A stretch of 64,000 bases of DNA from contig WSYJ01000178.1 of NCBI GenBank assembly GCA_020186115.1, positions 744,001-808,000 of the forward strand, in the 5' to 3' direction. Below the pieces are notes generated by a model. The model was not told the DNA's origin, ran no database searches, and saw nothing but the letters and a program-made list of their open reading frames with translations. The stretch comes from Histomonas meleagridis. Its lineage: Eukaryota; Parabasalia; Tritrichomonadida; Dientamoebidae. Of this stretch, positions 49,290 to 58,605 are shown piece by piece. Each line of letters begins with the position of its first letter. The first letter of the stretch is position 1. Position numbers and translations under genes: made by a program.

Positions 49290-50040
49290 ATCAAAAATGG
49301 ATATGACTTTATTGCTGGTCACGATTCAATCACATTAGAATTCCTTGAAGATGGTGAACCAATAGGCTTAACAAATGTATTCATTTTAATGGAGAAACTT
49401 CACCAGAAATCCAAAATGATGCATTTGTTAATATAAAAGCGACAAGAGTTATGACGATAGAAACATATCAAAATGAAACATTTGGAAATATGGAAATTTC
49501 TAAGGGAACAACACTTGACGAATGTCTCCCGCCAACACTCACATTCACTAATTCCTATACATTTACTGAATCGGATTCACTAACTGCATCAGTTGCTTAT
49601 TCATCTGATGTAACTTTATCTTTAACACATTAGTTCACTTTAACTCATTCATTATCTGTTATATATCGACAAATGTCATTTATTACGATTACACTGTTAT
49701 ATATTATTCGTCTTATTACAGTTATTATTCTGACTTTTATACATTAGTTGTCACTGATGTTACACCAAAAGATAATTCGATATCAAATGAATTGTTAATT
49801 GGTATTATATGCGGCGCTATTGTGATAGTTTTGATAATTGTCGGAATCGTAATATTTATGATTAAATATCAAAATAAGAAGCGAAAACAAAATGAAGAAG
49901 AAATGAATATTTCAGATGAAAATAATAATAAAATTAATGAAATAGATAATACATTTTCGGTTGGGATTAATAATTCAAATATTGAAGAAGATCCATTTGC
50001 AGACGATTTCAAAGAAGAAAAATTTATCAGTCAGATATAA
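49290..50040 (+). pseudogene. relic of a type I surface membrane protein
   Basis: Successive frames give parts of an ectodomain (NGYDFIAGHDSITLEFLEDG near 49297-49360; CIHFNGETSPEIQNDAF near 49390-49430). A Ser/Thr-rich stalk follows (TLTFTNSYTFTESDSLTASV, in the frame 49451-49633), then, after stops, a membrane span plus cytoplasmic tail (49792-50040: LIGIICGAIVIVLIIVGIVI, then KYQNKKRKQ and an acidic tail with EEDPFADDF). A single C-terminal span with a short charged tail containing an endocytic-looking DPF is typical of trichomonad surface proteins. At least two stops and one frameshift separate the parts. Confidence 0.6.
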
Positions 50041-50798
50041 ATAAAATATTTTAAGAACAAAATATTTTAATTTGTTTATTAATTTAATAAATACGAACAT
50101 TTTTGTTATTTAGCAAATTTTATGTTTCTTCTATTATAGTAAATCCAATTTATCCAAATCATAAACAGTAAAAGTAAATGATAAATTATATTAAAGAAAA
50201 AATTGGAAATTTAGAGATATTATGGTAAAAATACACTATTTTTTTAAAAATCAAAAGAAAGATATTCCAATTTCAAATAAGTGTTCGTCTTTAGTAGTTC
50301 TGCTTTTTTTAGTATAGACCATGGTCAGCTGGATGTATGAAAGCTTACAATTTTAATTGAAAAATGAAAGAAGAAAGTTGTATGCATCCACCACCACTTC
50401 AAAAATTTGTTTTAACTATAATTGTTCACACCATTTTATTATACCTTTTTCCTTATACATATCCACACATTGTCATAGCATCCTTTTGTCGGAATGAATT
50501 GACATAATTTATTTTCAGACAAAAAATTGATGTAATTAATGGCTAACTAAATTTGTTTGAATTATGTATACATGTATATGTATGCAAAAAAAGTCGAATG
50601 ATTTTACAACAATGATTTTGTTGTAAGGGGGAAATGTAATTGAAATTTCTCTTTATTTCACTTTAAACAATTTCTTTTTATTTCAAATTATGTAACCAAA
50701 CAACTTCAAAGCTCATTAAAATATGTTACGTGTTTTAAAAATTCTTTAACTTTTTATATTTGTTTATTCAATAAGTTTTTTAGAATGATATCAATTCT
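50041..50798. other. intergenic, no gene seen
   Basis: About 760 bases of AT-rich DNA between the surface-protein relic and the 3' end of ankyrin locus D. Nothing recognised. Confidence 0.5.
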
Positions 50799-51749
50799 TT
50801 ACCAAAATGGAAAGAATTCCATTTGATCATTTGCTTTATCTGTTATATCATCTTGGATTCTTTCTTTTTTACGAAACATTTCAATTATTTCGGTATAATC
50901 ATTTTCTTTTGCGAACATGTATGCTGTAAAAAATACTTTATATAATTTTCAAAGATGATATTAAATTAAAAAAAATTTGAATAAACATTAAGCTTTATTA
51001 ACAACCATCTTTAGCATTTATATCAATTCCTTCTTGTTCAAGTAATATCTTTACTATTTCTATGTGACCATTTTCAGAAGCAAACATAAGAGCGGTTTTA
51101 AATATATATAATATTTTCCAAATATTTTTTTGATATATGAAATTGTTAAAACAAATATTAAAATAAATACATAATCATTTTTGGTATTTATATCAACACC
51201 TTTTTGTGGAAGAAGTAATTTAACTATTTCAGTATGTCCACTTTGAGATGCTAATATAAGAGGTGTATTAAATAACAAAAATAATTTCCATAAAAAAATT
51301 TAAAACATCAAATTATTTGTGAGAATGTTTTATAAAATTAATAAATACTTTGAGTATTAATATCAATTTCTTCTTGTTTAAATAATATTTTGATTATTTT
51401 CTTGAAACCATTATTATAATTTGCATACATAAATGCGTTCCAAAGTAATTTGAATTAGTTCCAAATATTATTTTAAATTATCAAATAAATGAAATGTTTA
51501 TTTTCTATATTGAATAAATATTTTTAATATTGATATCAATTCCTTTTTGCTCGATTAGTAATTTAAATAATTCGATATTTCCTCTTTGAGAGGCTGTAAT
51601 AAGTGCTGTATTAAATATTTTAAATATTTTCCAAATATTATTTTGAAATATAAAATTATCTAAATAAATATTAAATAAAATAAATAAATACTTTTAGCAT
51701 TAATATCAATTCCTTCTTGTTCAAGAAGTAATTTAACGATTTCTATATA

Positions 51750-52305
51750 GAGTAGCGGGAAAAACCACTTTAAATCAGGAAAAAACCCTTTAAATCGAAT
51801 AACTATATTTAGCATCAAGACTAGCAAACAGCTATCCTTTCTAGCTTATTGCTTGCTACAAACAATATTTTTGATTTTTTAGAATAAAGATAATGAATTG
51901 ATTGTATGCAATTAATAAAATACTCAATAGTAATTGTCTAAATTGATCTTTTTTGTTCCTTAGTAAAACAGGGAACCTAGATGGGTCCCTCGGGTAACCG
52001 ATAGCGGAGGCTAGTGCACTAAAAAGCAGGTTTCTCAATTTTTCCTTATTTTTTGCAACTTTATCATGATAAGATTGTTTTATTAAACGATTTCCCATCT
52101 GATAAAAAAACAGAAAGCTTTAGAATCTGTGATCTTATTCTCTTCTCACAAGATTAAAAATTGAATAGACTCATAGGGGATATTCACAATATATTCGTTA
52201 TGACGATGCATGCTTTTTATTACTTTTTGCTAAATTTACTCCAGTTTTTCATAGAGGGACCCTAAAGGGGTTTTTCCCGGCTTAGAGGTATTTTTCCCGG
52301 TACTC
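51750..52305. mobile_element. 556-bp TA-flanked element inserted into an ankyrin block
   Basis: The element interrupts an ankyrin block. Removing 51750-52305 and one TA restores TTTCTATATAACCTTCTTC, as found intact in the neighbouring copy (about 52640). The target duplication is TA (51748-51749 and 52306-52307). Ends are inverted repeats: left GAGTAGCGGGAAAAACC, right (complement) GAGTACCGGGAAAAATACC. Each end carries a second inner copy of the GGGAAAAA-type motif as a direct doublet about 20-25 bases in. It is much less AT-rich than the host array. A TA duplication and terminal repeats point to a Tc1/mariner-like transposition system. The only internal frame is small (51856-52098, minus), so it is non-autonomous. 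Confidence 0.88.
51856..52098 (-). CDS. small ORF inside the 556-bp element
   Basis: 80 codons. A basic N-terminal half (GNRLIKQSYHDKVAKNKEKL) is followed by a Pro/Arg-rich stretch and a hydrophobic C-terminus (LLLSILLIAYNQFIIFIL). No transposase motif seen. It may be a remnant or chance. Confidence 0.25.
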   Translation of the reverse strand: MGNRLIKQSYHDKVAKNKEKLRNLLFSALASAIGYPRDPSRFPVLLRNKKDQFRQLLLSILLIAYNQFIIFILKNQKYCL

Positions 52306-52810
52306 TAACCTTCTTCATTAGCTCTAACAAGTGCTGTTTTAAATAATTTGAATAATTTCCAAATATTATATTGAAATATCATTTTATCTAAATAAATATC
52401 AAATAAAACAAATAAATATCTTTAGCATTAATATCAATTCCTTCTTGTTCAAGAAGTAATTCAACTATTTCTGTATAACCATTATAAGATGCATTCATAA
52501 GTGCTGTTCTAAATAATTAAAATAATTTCCAAATATTGTTTTGAAATCATAAATTATTAAAATAAAATCCAAATAAAATAAATAAATATCTTTAGCATTA
52601 ATATCAATTCCTTCTTGTTCAAGAAGTAATTTGACTATTTCTATATAACCTTCTTCAGATGCTCTAACAAGTGCTGTTTTAAATAATTTGAATAATTTCC
52701 AAATATTATATTGAAATATCATTTTATCTAAATAAATATCATATAAAATAAATAAATATCTTTAGCATTAATATCAATTCCTTCTTGTTCAAGAAGTAAT
52801 TTAACGTTTT

Positions 52811-54067
52811 CTATATGACCATTTTCACATGCATACATAAGTGCTGTATTAAATATTTTAAATATTTTCCAAATATTATTTTGAAATATAAAATTATTAA
52901 AATAAATATTAAATAAAATAAATAAATACTTTTAGCATTAATATCAATTCCTTCTTGTATTAAAATATATTTAACAAGTTCAATATTTCCTGACTCTAAT
53001 GAAAATACTAAAATATCTTTCGGAATTTGATTACTTTCAAGAAAATGTTTAATGAGAAATATGTTTCCAATTTTTGTTGATTCATTAATAATGTTTTCGC
53101 AAATTAGCATCCCTTCTTTTTGTAAAAATATAAAAATTTCATAATTATGAGATGAAATACACTTCTTTCCAAATTCTTCTAAATTATTAATTTCAGCAAT
53201 TTCATTCTCATAAAGATATTTAAAAATATCATTTCGATGAAACTTAATTGCTGTTTCATATGCACCTTCAAATGTTGAATGATTTTGTTCACATAAATGA
53301 ATAATTTCTTTATTTCCACCTGCAACTGCATATTTACCTGTATTTTTTATATCCGAACCATTCATAAGTAAATATTTAAAACATTTAATTGATCCGAAAA
53401 ATGCTGCATAATCAATTAATGTAACATTTCTTTGATTAACAAATGAATATCTTTCATATATTGATGATTCAATTGCTTGATTAAAATCAAAATCATTTTG
53501 TGATGATACTTCTTGAAGTTTTTCTATTTCATCTTTTCGAATTATTTTTGCAATTTCATTCGGATTTTCTCGCTCTTCAATTAATTTCTTATGAAGTTCC
53601 CAATCATTCTTTGAAAGTTCTTCAAAGTTTCCCATATTTCGTTTCAAATATTTATTTTTTTCTAGAAATTTTTTGGACATGTAATGTATAAAATATGATT
53701 CTTTTCTCATCTGTTTAACTATGTTTGATTCGCATAAATTTTCTTGAATCATTCTCTCAAGAAAATAATTTGATTCTTGAGAATATATATTTAAAATCAT
53801 TTGTAAAAAAACTTTATGTATTTTTCTTTGAATCTGTTTGTTATCTTCAAATTTTTTTATTTCTTTAATGAAATTCATATAGACTTCTAAATCATTCATA
53901 CCTGCTACAAATGATGAATAAATTATTTGACTAATAAGTAAGTTAAATGAATACTGATAATTATTATCAAGTATATCAAACACTGAAATAGCTGCTTGAA
54001 CAACATTTTCTTTATTTAAGGAAAATATTTTTTGTTGAATAAACTGAATTGTTTCCCAATTGTTCAT
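52811..54067 (-). CDS. DUF3447/ankyrin protein, header frame (locus D)
   Basis: 418 residues from ATG 54067. The helical N-terminal part (1-165) is diverged from other copies. The DUF3447 domain has KNDWELHKKLIEERENPNEI, KDEIEKLQEVSSQNDFDFNQ, DYAAFFGSIKCFKYLLMNGS, GKYAVAGGNKEIIHLCEQNH and IKFHRNDIFKYLYENE. More ankyrin units follow to QEGIDINAKS, after which the frame runs into a spacer as a hydrophobic tail (IYLFYLIFILIILYFKIIFG) and stops. The block from about residue 150 to 285 is almost identical to locus E at 61781-63133, unlike the rest. Intact ankyrin blocks continue downstream in other frames. Confidence 0.8.
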   Translation of the reverse strand: MNNWETIQFIQQKIFSLNKENVVQAAISVFDILDNNYQYSFNLLISQIIYSSFVAGMNDLEVYMNFIKEIKKFEDNKQIQRKIHKVFLQMILNIYSQESNYFLERMIQENLCESNIVKQMRKESYFIHYMSKKFLEKNKYLKRNMGNFEELSKNDWELHKKLIEERENPNEIAKIIRKDEIEKLQEVSSQNDFDFNQAIESSIYERYSFVNQRNVTLIDYAAFFGSIKCFKYLLMNGSDIKNTGKYAVAGGNKEIIHLCEQNHSTFEGAYETAIKFHRNDIFKYLYENEIAEINNLEEFGKKCISSHNYEIFIFLQKEGMLICENIINESTKIGNIFLIKHFLESNQIPKDILVFSLESGNIELVKYILIQEGIDINAKSIYLFYLIFILIILYFKIIFGKYLKYLIQHLCMHVKMVI

Positions 54068-54215
54068 TTTGTTTTATAGTACCGGACAAGCAAACCTAGT
54101 GAAAATCTTTTCGCCCTTATCGGCACAGAAAGTTATATTTTAACGGCCCCGATAAACTTATAAGGGGGTTTATGAACATTTAAAATTTGTAAACGTATAT
54201 AAAATAAACTCATCT

Positions 54216-54281
54216 CCAAAAATCCGTAACCTCTTTCTACTTTTGAAAGTAATTCGATGGTTTATCCTTACGGATTTTTGG
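54216..54281. repeat. foldback at the left end of the Tc1-like element
   Basis: CCAAAAATCCGTAA (54216-54229) and TTACGGATTTTTGG (54268-54281) are perfect inverted copies around a 38-base loop. The first also pairs with TTACGGATTTTCGG at 55619-55632 on the right end of the transposase region (13 of 14 bases). One copy is therefore probably the left terminal repeat and the other an inner repeat or a nested end. Confidence 0.8.
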
Positions 54282-54356
54282 TTAACTTACAATAATCAAA
54301 AAGTAGAAAAAATTTATTGAATTACAAAATTTAATGCAAAATGTTTGGGTGCTGTA

Positions 54357-55589
54357 TTAGTGGCTAATATTTTGCATCGGGTGTTGTATCAGGAACTTGT
54401 AACGACTTTCAATCTCTGGGGGCGTCCGATTGACGAAAAATTTCGATATTTTGATAAAATCGTCTCCAAATTGTGAATGATATATCATTATCATATGGTT
54501 ATCAAAAAACGTCCAAGGGTTATCTGCACTCAAATATGTTTGGTATTTTCTGATATTAGTATCGATTGGTAATTTATGACTGGCAACTAGAAATTGTATT
54601 GTTTTCCCATTATTGTCTAAACATGCAAGGATTCTCGCCCTAAATGAAAGAACAAGTTTGTTGATAGTACTCATAATAATGAAATCCCAGCATTGAACAA
54701 GATATTGTATAACTTCATCTATATTTTTTGGGTTGTGTGCATTAACGAAATGTTTTAATATACCCCACAGGTTTTCTATTGGGAACAGATCACAACTATT
54801 TGGTGGCCAATTATTTAACCAAACGCACATCGCATTGAGAAAATCTTTCGTATAATAATAGGTATGAGATGGTGCTCCATCTTGTTGCCATATCCATTGA
54901 CGTTGGCCAAAAATGTGATCAAGTGTGGTAAATACTGAATGAGTTTATAAAATTTCAACATACTTTTTTGAATTTTCGGTTCCATATATATAAATTAAAT
55001 CGCTTTTATAATTGACCTCAATAGCTGCAAATGCCATAACTCCTTTTGGAAATTTTTCTTTTAATGCTATAATCTGATCTGAGGTTTCACCGTTTTTCCG
55101 CCAAACCCATTTCCCGTCTGACCTTAAACAAAACCGCGATTCGTCGGAATAAATCATTTTGTCGTATCGAAAATTAAGGTCATTTAGTATATCTGTTGAA
55201 AAATTTATGCGTTTTGATATTTGTTGTTCACTTAAATTTTGACACACTTTACAAGGTTTCCAGTTATACTTAAGTTTGTGCCTTGCTCTATTCATCGAAG
55301 TTGGAGATAAAGGTAAAATCAATGATAATGATCTATCACTAATCGTCGGATCAGCAGACGTAAAAGCATCAACTTGTTGCATCATTGAATCTGTAAGCTT
55401 TGTTGGCCTTCCTCTTTGTGCTGGAGAAAAACATTTTTTATTTTGTTTATAGTAATTTGAAGTTTTATTAATTCTTTCATTACTACAATGACAAACATGT
55501 GAAATAAATTTGATTGTGTTCCCTTTGTTTTTAATATTTAAAATGTTCCATTCTTTGGATTTCGATGGGTCATATCCTTCGTATTCCAT
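54357..55589 (-). pseudogene. Tc1-like DD34E transposase with one in-frame stop
   Basis: Two frames, 55589-54945 and 54830-54357, are in the same phase. The 38 codons between them are open except for TAA at 54945-54947, so a single stop splits a protein of about 410 residues. Landmarks: DNA-binding part with RGRPTKLTDSMMQQVDAF; first catalytic Asp in YSDESRFCL; second in QQDGAPSHT, in the segment after the stop; and Glu in FPIENLW. Thirty-four residues lie between the second Asp and the Glu, the DD34E spacing of Tc1-type enzymes and not the DD34D of mariner. It would be active only with readthrough or repair of one codon. Confidence 0.85.
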
Positions 55590-55634
55590 CTAAATGACTT
55601 TTGAATTGCTATTTGGTCTTACGGATTTTCGGTA

Positions 55635-55918
55635 ATAAGTTTAGATAAATTTATGTATCCAATTTTATAATAGACTACAAAAATTGAAAATTTAAATTTC
55701 ACCATTTTGTTAGCAGATAAAAAGTGACAGAAATTTGATTGTAAATATGAAAAAATATTGAAATCTAATTCCATTTTTTTTTCCTGGGACAGAAAATATG
55801 TAAAAATTTATATTTATTTTCATTTTTAGTTGTCGTTCCACAATGAGAAAACACAAAATATTTCATTACATTAAAATGTTAATTTATTATTATTATACGT
55901 TTTATATTTTTTTTTTTT
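55635..55918. other. spacer right of the Tc1-like element
   Basis: AT-rich, no feature. Confidence 0.4.
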
Positions 55919-56434
55919 TCATTTTCTCTTTATTGCTTCCATTATTTTTATGTAAAATGGCCATATTAAACCTAATGCAAGGGATCCCAATGTTACCAAC
56001 GTCTGCAACACAGCCACGATATGACTCGAAGTGAATTTTGCGATTTTTTGATCAATTCGACTTGTGTATTCGACTGCATCTCTGTTTGAATTATACCATT
56101 TTTCCTTAATACAATCTATTGTACCATTAACATCTTTAATGACAATTGTCATAGAAATCATTTTCGTCGATAATTTCTTCAATTTGTTGACAAAAACATA
56201 CAATTGTTTTAACGAAATTTTGTATTTCATTTAATTCATTTCCAATTTTTATATGTTCTTCATAACTATCAATAAGTCCTTCGATGTCATCAATGTTTGG
56301 ATTAATGTTTTGTGTCTCGAAAAACGAATAAACATTTTCATAATCAAATGTCGAACATTCATAAGCCGTATATAATAAGATAATTCTGCTATATTATCTG
56401 GATTATCAAATTCTGATGAAATAATTTGAAACAA
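55919..56434 (-). pseudogene. frameshifted coiled-coil, tail-anchored protein
   Basis: The 3' frame (55919-56230) reads a helical region (VNKLKKLSTKMISMTIVIKD; EYTSRIDQKIAKFTSSH) ending in a membrane span (VTLGSLALGLIWPFYIKIM) and a short basic tail. Upstream, a second frame (56249-56434) and a third (NIDDIEGLIDSYEEHIKIGN; VKTIVCFCQQIEEIIDE) carry more acidic helical sequence. The layout (helices, then a C-terminal anchor) is SNARE-like in outline, but no SNARE zero-layer residue is identifiable. Frame breaks indicate a pseudogene or sequence errors. Confidence 0.35.
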
Positions 56435-57036
56435 AAATATGATTTAAAATTATTAATATGTATACATCATTGGGGTGTGGCAATTCAGTAAATAATTATT
56501 TTAAATTAATGTGTAATTTAAGTACTCTGCCGTGAAAAACCTGTAGATGACAACAAATTAATTTAATGATGGAAGAAATGGCACCTTTGCACGAGGAAAA
56601 GTCAAAGGAAATTGATGAAGAGGAAGAAAATGCTGAGCTTTGATTAAAGCAAAAATTTTCTTTTTTCCAAAGAATCACTTAAATAAACACTAAATACTGA
56701 CTCTTTGTAATGAGTTTTAATTAGAGATAAATTATACAATCTGAAATTTTAACATATGTTCAGTCCCGAAAATATTGCGAAATTTACAAAATTAAATCGA
56801 AAAAAAATTATTAAATATATATTACTAAATATGTTCTCTATGAATAATGCTACAGTGTAGACGTGGGTTATAATAAGGTGTTAGTCTATATGTTTTTCAT
56901 TGCAGTCTATATTTATAATGTATTAATACTTTATCTAAAGAAATTGTTTTATACTTCAAACACATAACAAAAATGAATAATATTATTATATAATAACGTC
57001 AAAAAAAATAATAAAATTTGAAGAAATTATTATTTA
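56435..57036. other. intergenic, tiny acidic frame only
   Basis: Contains one short plus-strand frame at 56566-56643 ending in an EEEENAEL acidic tail, possibly the surviving C-terminus of a lost gene. Otherwise AT-rich with no gene. Confidence 0.4.
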
Positions 57037-57915
57037 TTAAAAAGTAACAGAATTATCTAAAAATGAATCAGTTTCATTTTCGGGAAAACAAAATCCATTA
57101 ATTTCGGTATTATTAAACAAAAACAAGAAATCGCCCAAAAAAACAGTGGTGTTTGGAACCATTTCGTTTGGAAGTTCTTTGTTCCATAAAACAAATCGAT
57201 TTGTTTCATCATTAGATGTCGATGCTTTAATAATTTTATTCGGGATTATTTCTTCCTTTATTATATTATCTTCTTCCATGTCATATAATGTAAATTTACT
57301 TTCAGATATAATAATTAATTTATTTTCATTAATTTTGAAATTTAAAACTTTCTCGCCAACAGAAAAAGTGCAAACTTTTTGTTCGCCTTTGAATATTTGA
57401 ATAAAACCGTTGACACAACCGACAACGATATAATTTCTTGATGATGAAAGAGCAGTTATAACACTTGGAATTTTGTAAATTATTTCTGAATCATCTGTAG
57501 AAATAGCAAGAGTGAAATCATCACCAGTAGAAACAATAAGGTTTGAATCAATACAAGATACAAATTGTGCATTGTTTTTGAAATGGTAAATTTTTTCATC
57601 ACTTACAATTTTGTATGAAACACCTCTGACTGCTTTGTCGTAGTCAAGAAGAATTCTATGAATGGAACCATCTGAACATGAAAGAGCAATCACTCTTGGA
57701 TTATAATCTGATGTACTAATGTCATTTATTTTCGATCCGATTTTAAAATGTTTTACAAAATTTAGTGTGCTTTTAATTTGATCAAAATATAATAATGATA
57801 AAAAATATCCATTAGATGCCCAGACTTCACCTGATCCCTTTGACGAGAAAACCTTGTTTATTTGATTACTGAGTTGATTACTTGGAAGGGGATCAAACGG
57901 AGAGAGTTCTCCCAT
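57037..57915 (-). CDS. beta-propeller (WD40-like) protein
   Basis: 292 residues from ATG 57915. Repeating four-strand blades are visible, though Trp-Asp ends are degenerate: RVIALSCSDGSIHRILLDYD, NLIVSTGDDFTLAISTDDS, NYIVVGCVNGFIQIFKGEQ and KLIIISESKFTLYDMEEDN. The size and style resemble small propeller nucleoporins such as Nup37 or Nup43, but no diagnostic motif is seen. The M3-like octamer AGCCGTTT lies 18 bases before the ATG. Confidence 0.6.
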   Translation of the reverse strand: MGELSPFDPLPSNQLSNQINKVFSSKGSGEVWASNGYFLSLLYFDQIKSTLNFVKHFKIGSKINDISTSDYNPRVIALSCSDGSIHRILLDYDKAVRGVSYKIVSDEKIYHFKNNAQFVSCIDSNLIVSTGDDFTLAISTDDSEIIYKIPSVITALSSSRNYIVVGCVNGFIQIFKGEQKVCTFSVGEKVLNFKINENKLIIISESKFTLYDMEEDNIIKEEIIPNKIIKASTSNDETNRFVLWNKELPNEMVPNTTVFLGDFLFLFNNTEINGFCFPENETDSFLDNSVTF

Positions 57916-57932
57916 TTTGACACTTTTATTTT

Positions 57933-57940
57933 AAACGGCT
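57933..57940 (-). promoter_or_regulatory. M3-like octamer upstream of the propeller gene
   Basis: Coding strand AGCCGTTT, fitting the M3 consensus, about 18 bases before the ATG at 57915. Confidence 0.4.
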
Positions 57941-58605
57941 GTTCTATGGTTGTAACTGAAAATACCGTTTATTTTATAAACTATAGAATTTTATTTTTAA
58001 TTTTTCTTGTTCTTCTAAACTAAAGTTTAATATTTTTGAAAAAACTTAAATCGATAACGGAAAGGCTTTAATGTAAATATTCCAATTTTACTTGAATTAT
58101 AAATAGTTTCAACAGTTACAACACCAAATAAATTTTCAATTCCTTCTAAGAAAATTAACGTTAATTTTTGTTTGTTTTATCATTTTAATTTTAATATTCT
58201 AATTAGATTTAATAATAATCATCCCATTGATATTACATAACAAATCGAATGATAAAATTGTGAATTATTTTTAAACAGCATTGATTATTAGGATCTTATC
58301 TTTCAATCGAATAAAACAGAATTAATCGAAGAGATATTTTTTTTTTACATAATTATAATTGTGTTACATTTTTATTTTGATCACTATTAGAATCAAATAA
58401 TATCAATAAATTAAGGAAACAAACCAGACACGTAAAGGTGCATCTATCTATGTATAAATTTTTACAGTTAAAATATTAATATTATTATTAATGAAATTTC
58501 TAAAGCAAAAAAACATTACTTTTTATATTCTTTTATTGAAAATTGATTATATTAATAATTACTCCATGTCAATGTCAATAAATATAAAAATATTTATCAT
58601 TATTG
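57941..58605. other. intergenic, no gene seen
   Basis: AT-rich region upstream of the propeller gene and downstream of locus E. Nothing recognised. Confidence 0.5.

Larger units (their letters stand above)
50799..52925 (-). repeat. ankyrin array with about 170-bp units (locus D)
   Basis: Downstream of the DUF3447 frame at 52811-54067. Blocks include ALMYACENGHIENVKLLLEQ, ALVRASEEGYIEIVKLLLEQ, ALMNASYNGYTEIVELLLEQ, one split by an inserted element (see 51750-52305), ALITASQRGNIELFKLLIEQ, TPLILASQSGHTEIVKLLLP and ALMFASENGHIEIVKILLEQ. The final block (AYMFAKENDYTEIIEMFRKK) continues to a distinct C-terminus ending EFFPFW and a stop (50799-50801). One block (about 51420) is diverged but still recognisable. 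Spacers carry stops and frame changes. Confidence 0.8.
54216..55634 (-). mobile_element. Tc1-like DNA transposon
   Basis: About 1.4 kb, bounded by inverted repeats: left CCAAAAATCCGTAA (54216-54229) and right TTACGGATTTTCGG (55619-55632) followed by TA. The TA on the left is not preserved (CT precedes the repeat). It contains one transposase gene on the minus strand. The length and structure are normal for Tc1/mariner elements. Confidence 0.75.

Noticed and set aside
51750-52305. Maverick/Polinton or retroelement fragment
   Set aside because: No polymerase, integrase or capsid motif, no long terminal repeats, and the target duplication is TA.
52800-52925. Hydrophobic tail of ankyrin headers as a true membrane anchor
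   Set aside because: The tail is translation of the AT-rich spacer, varies freely, contains stops in many copies, and an open ankyrin block follows in another frame; kept only as an alternative.
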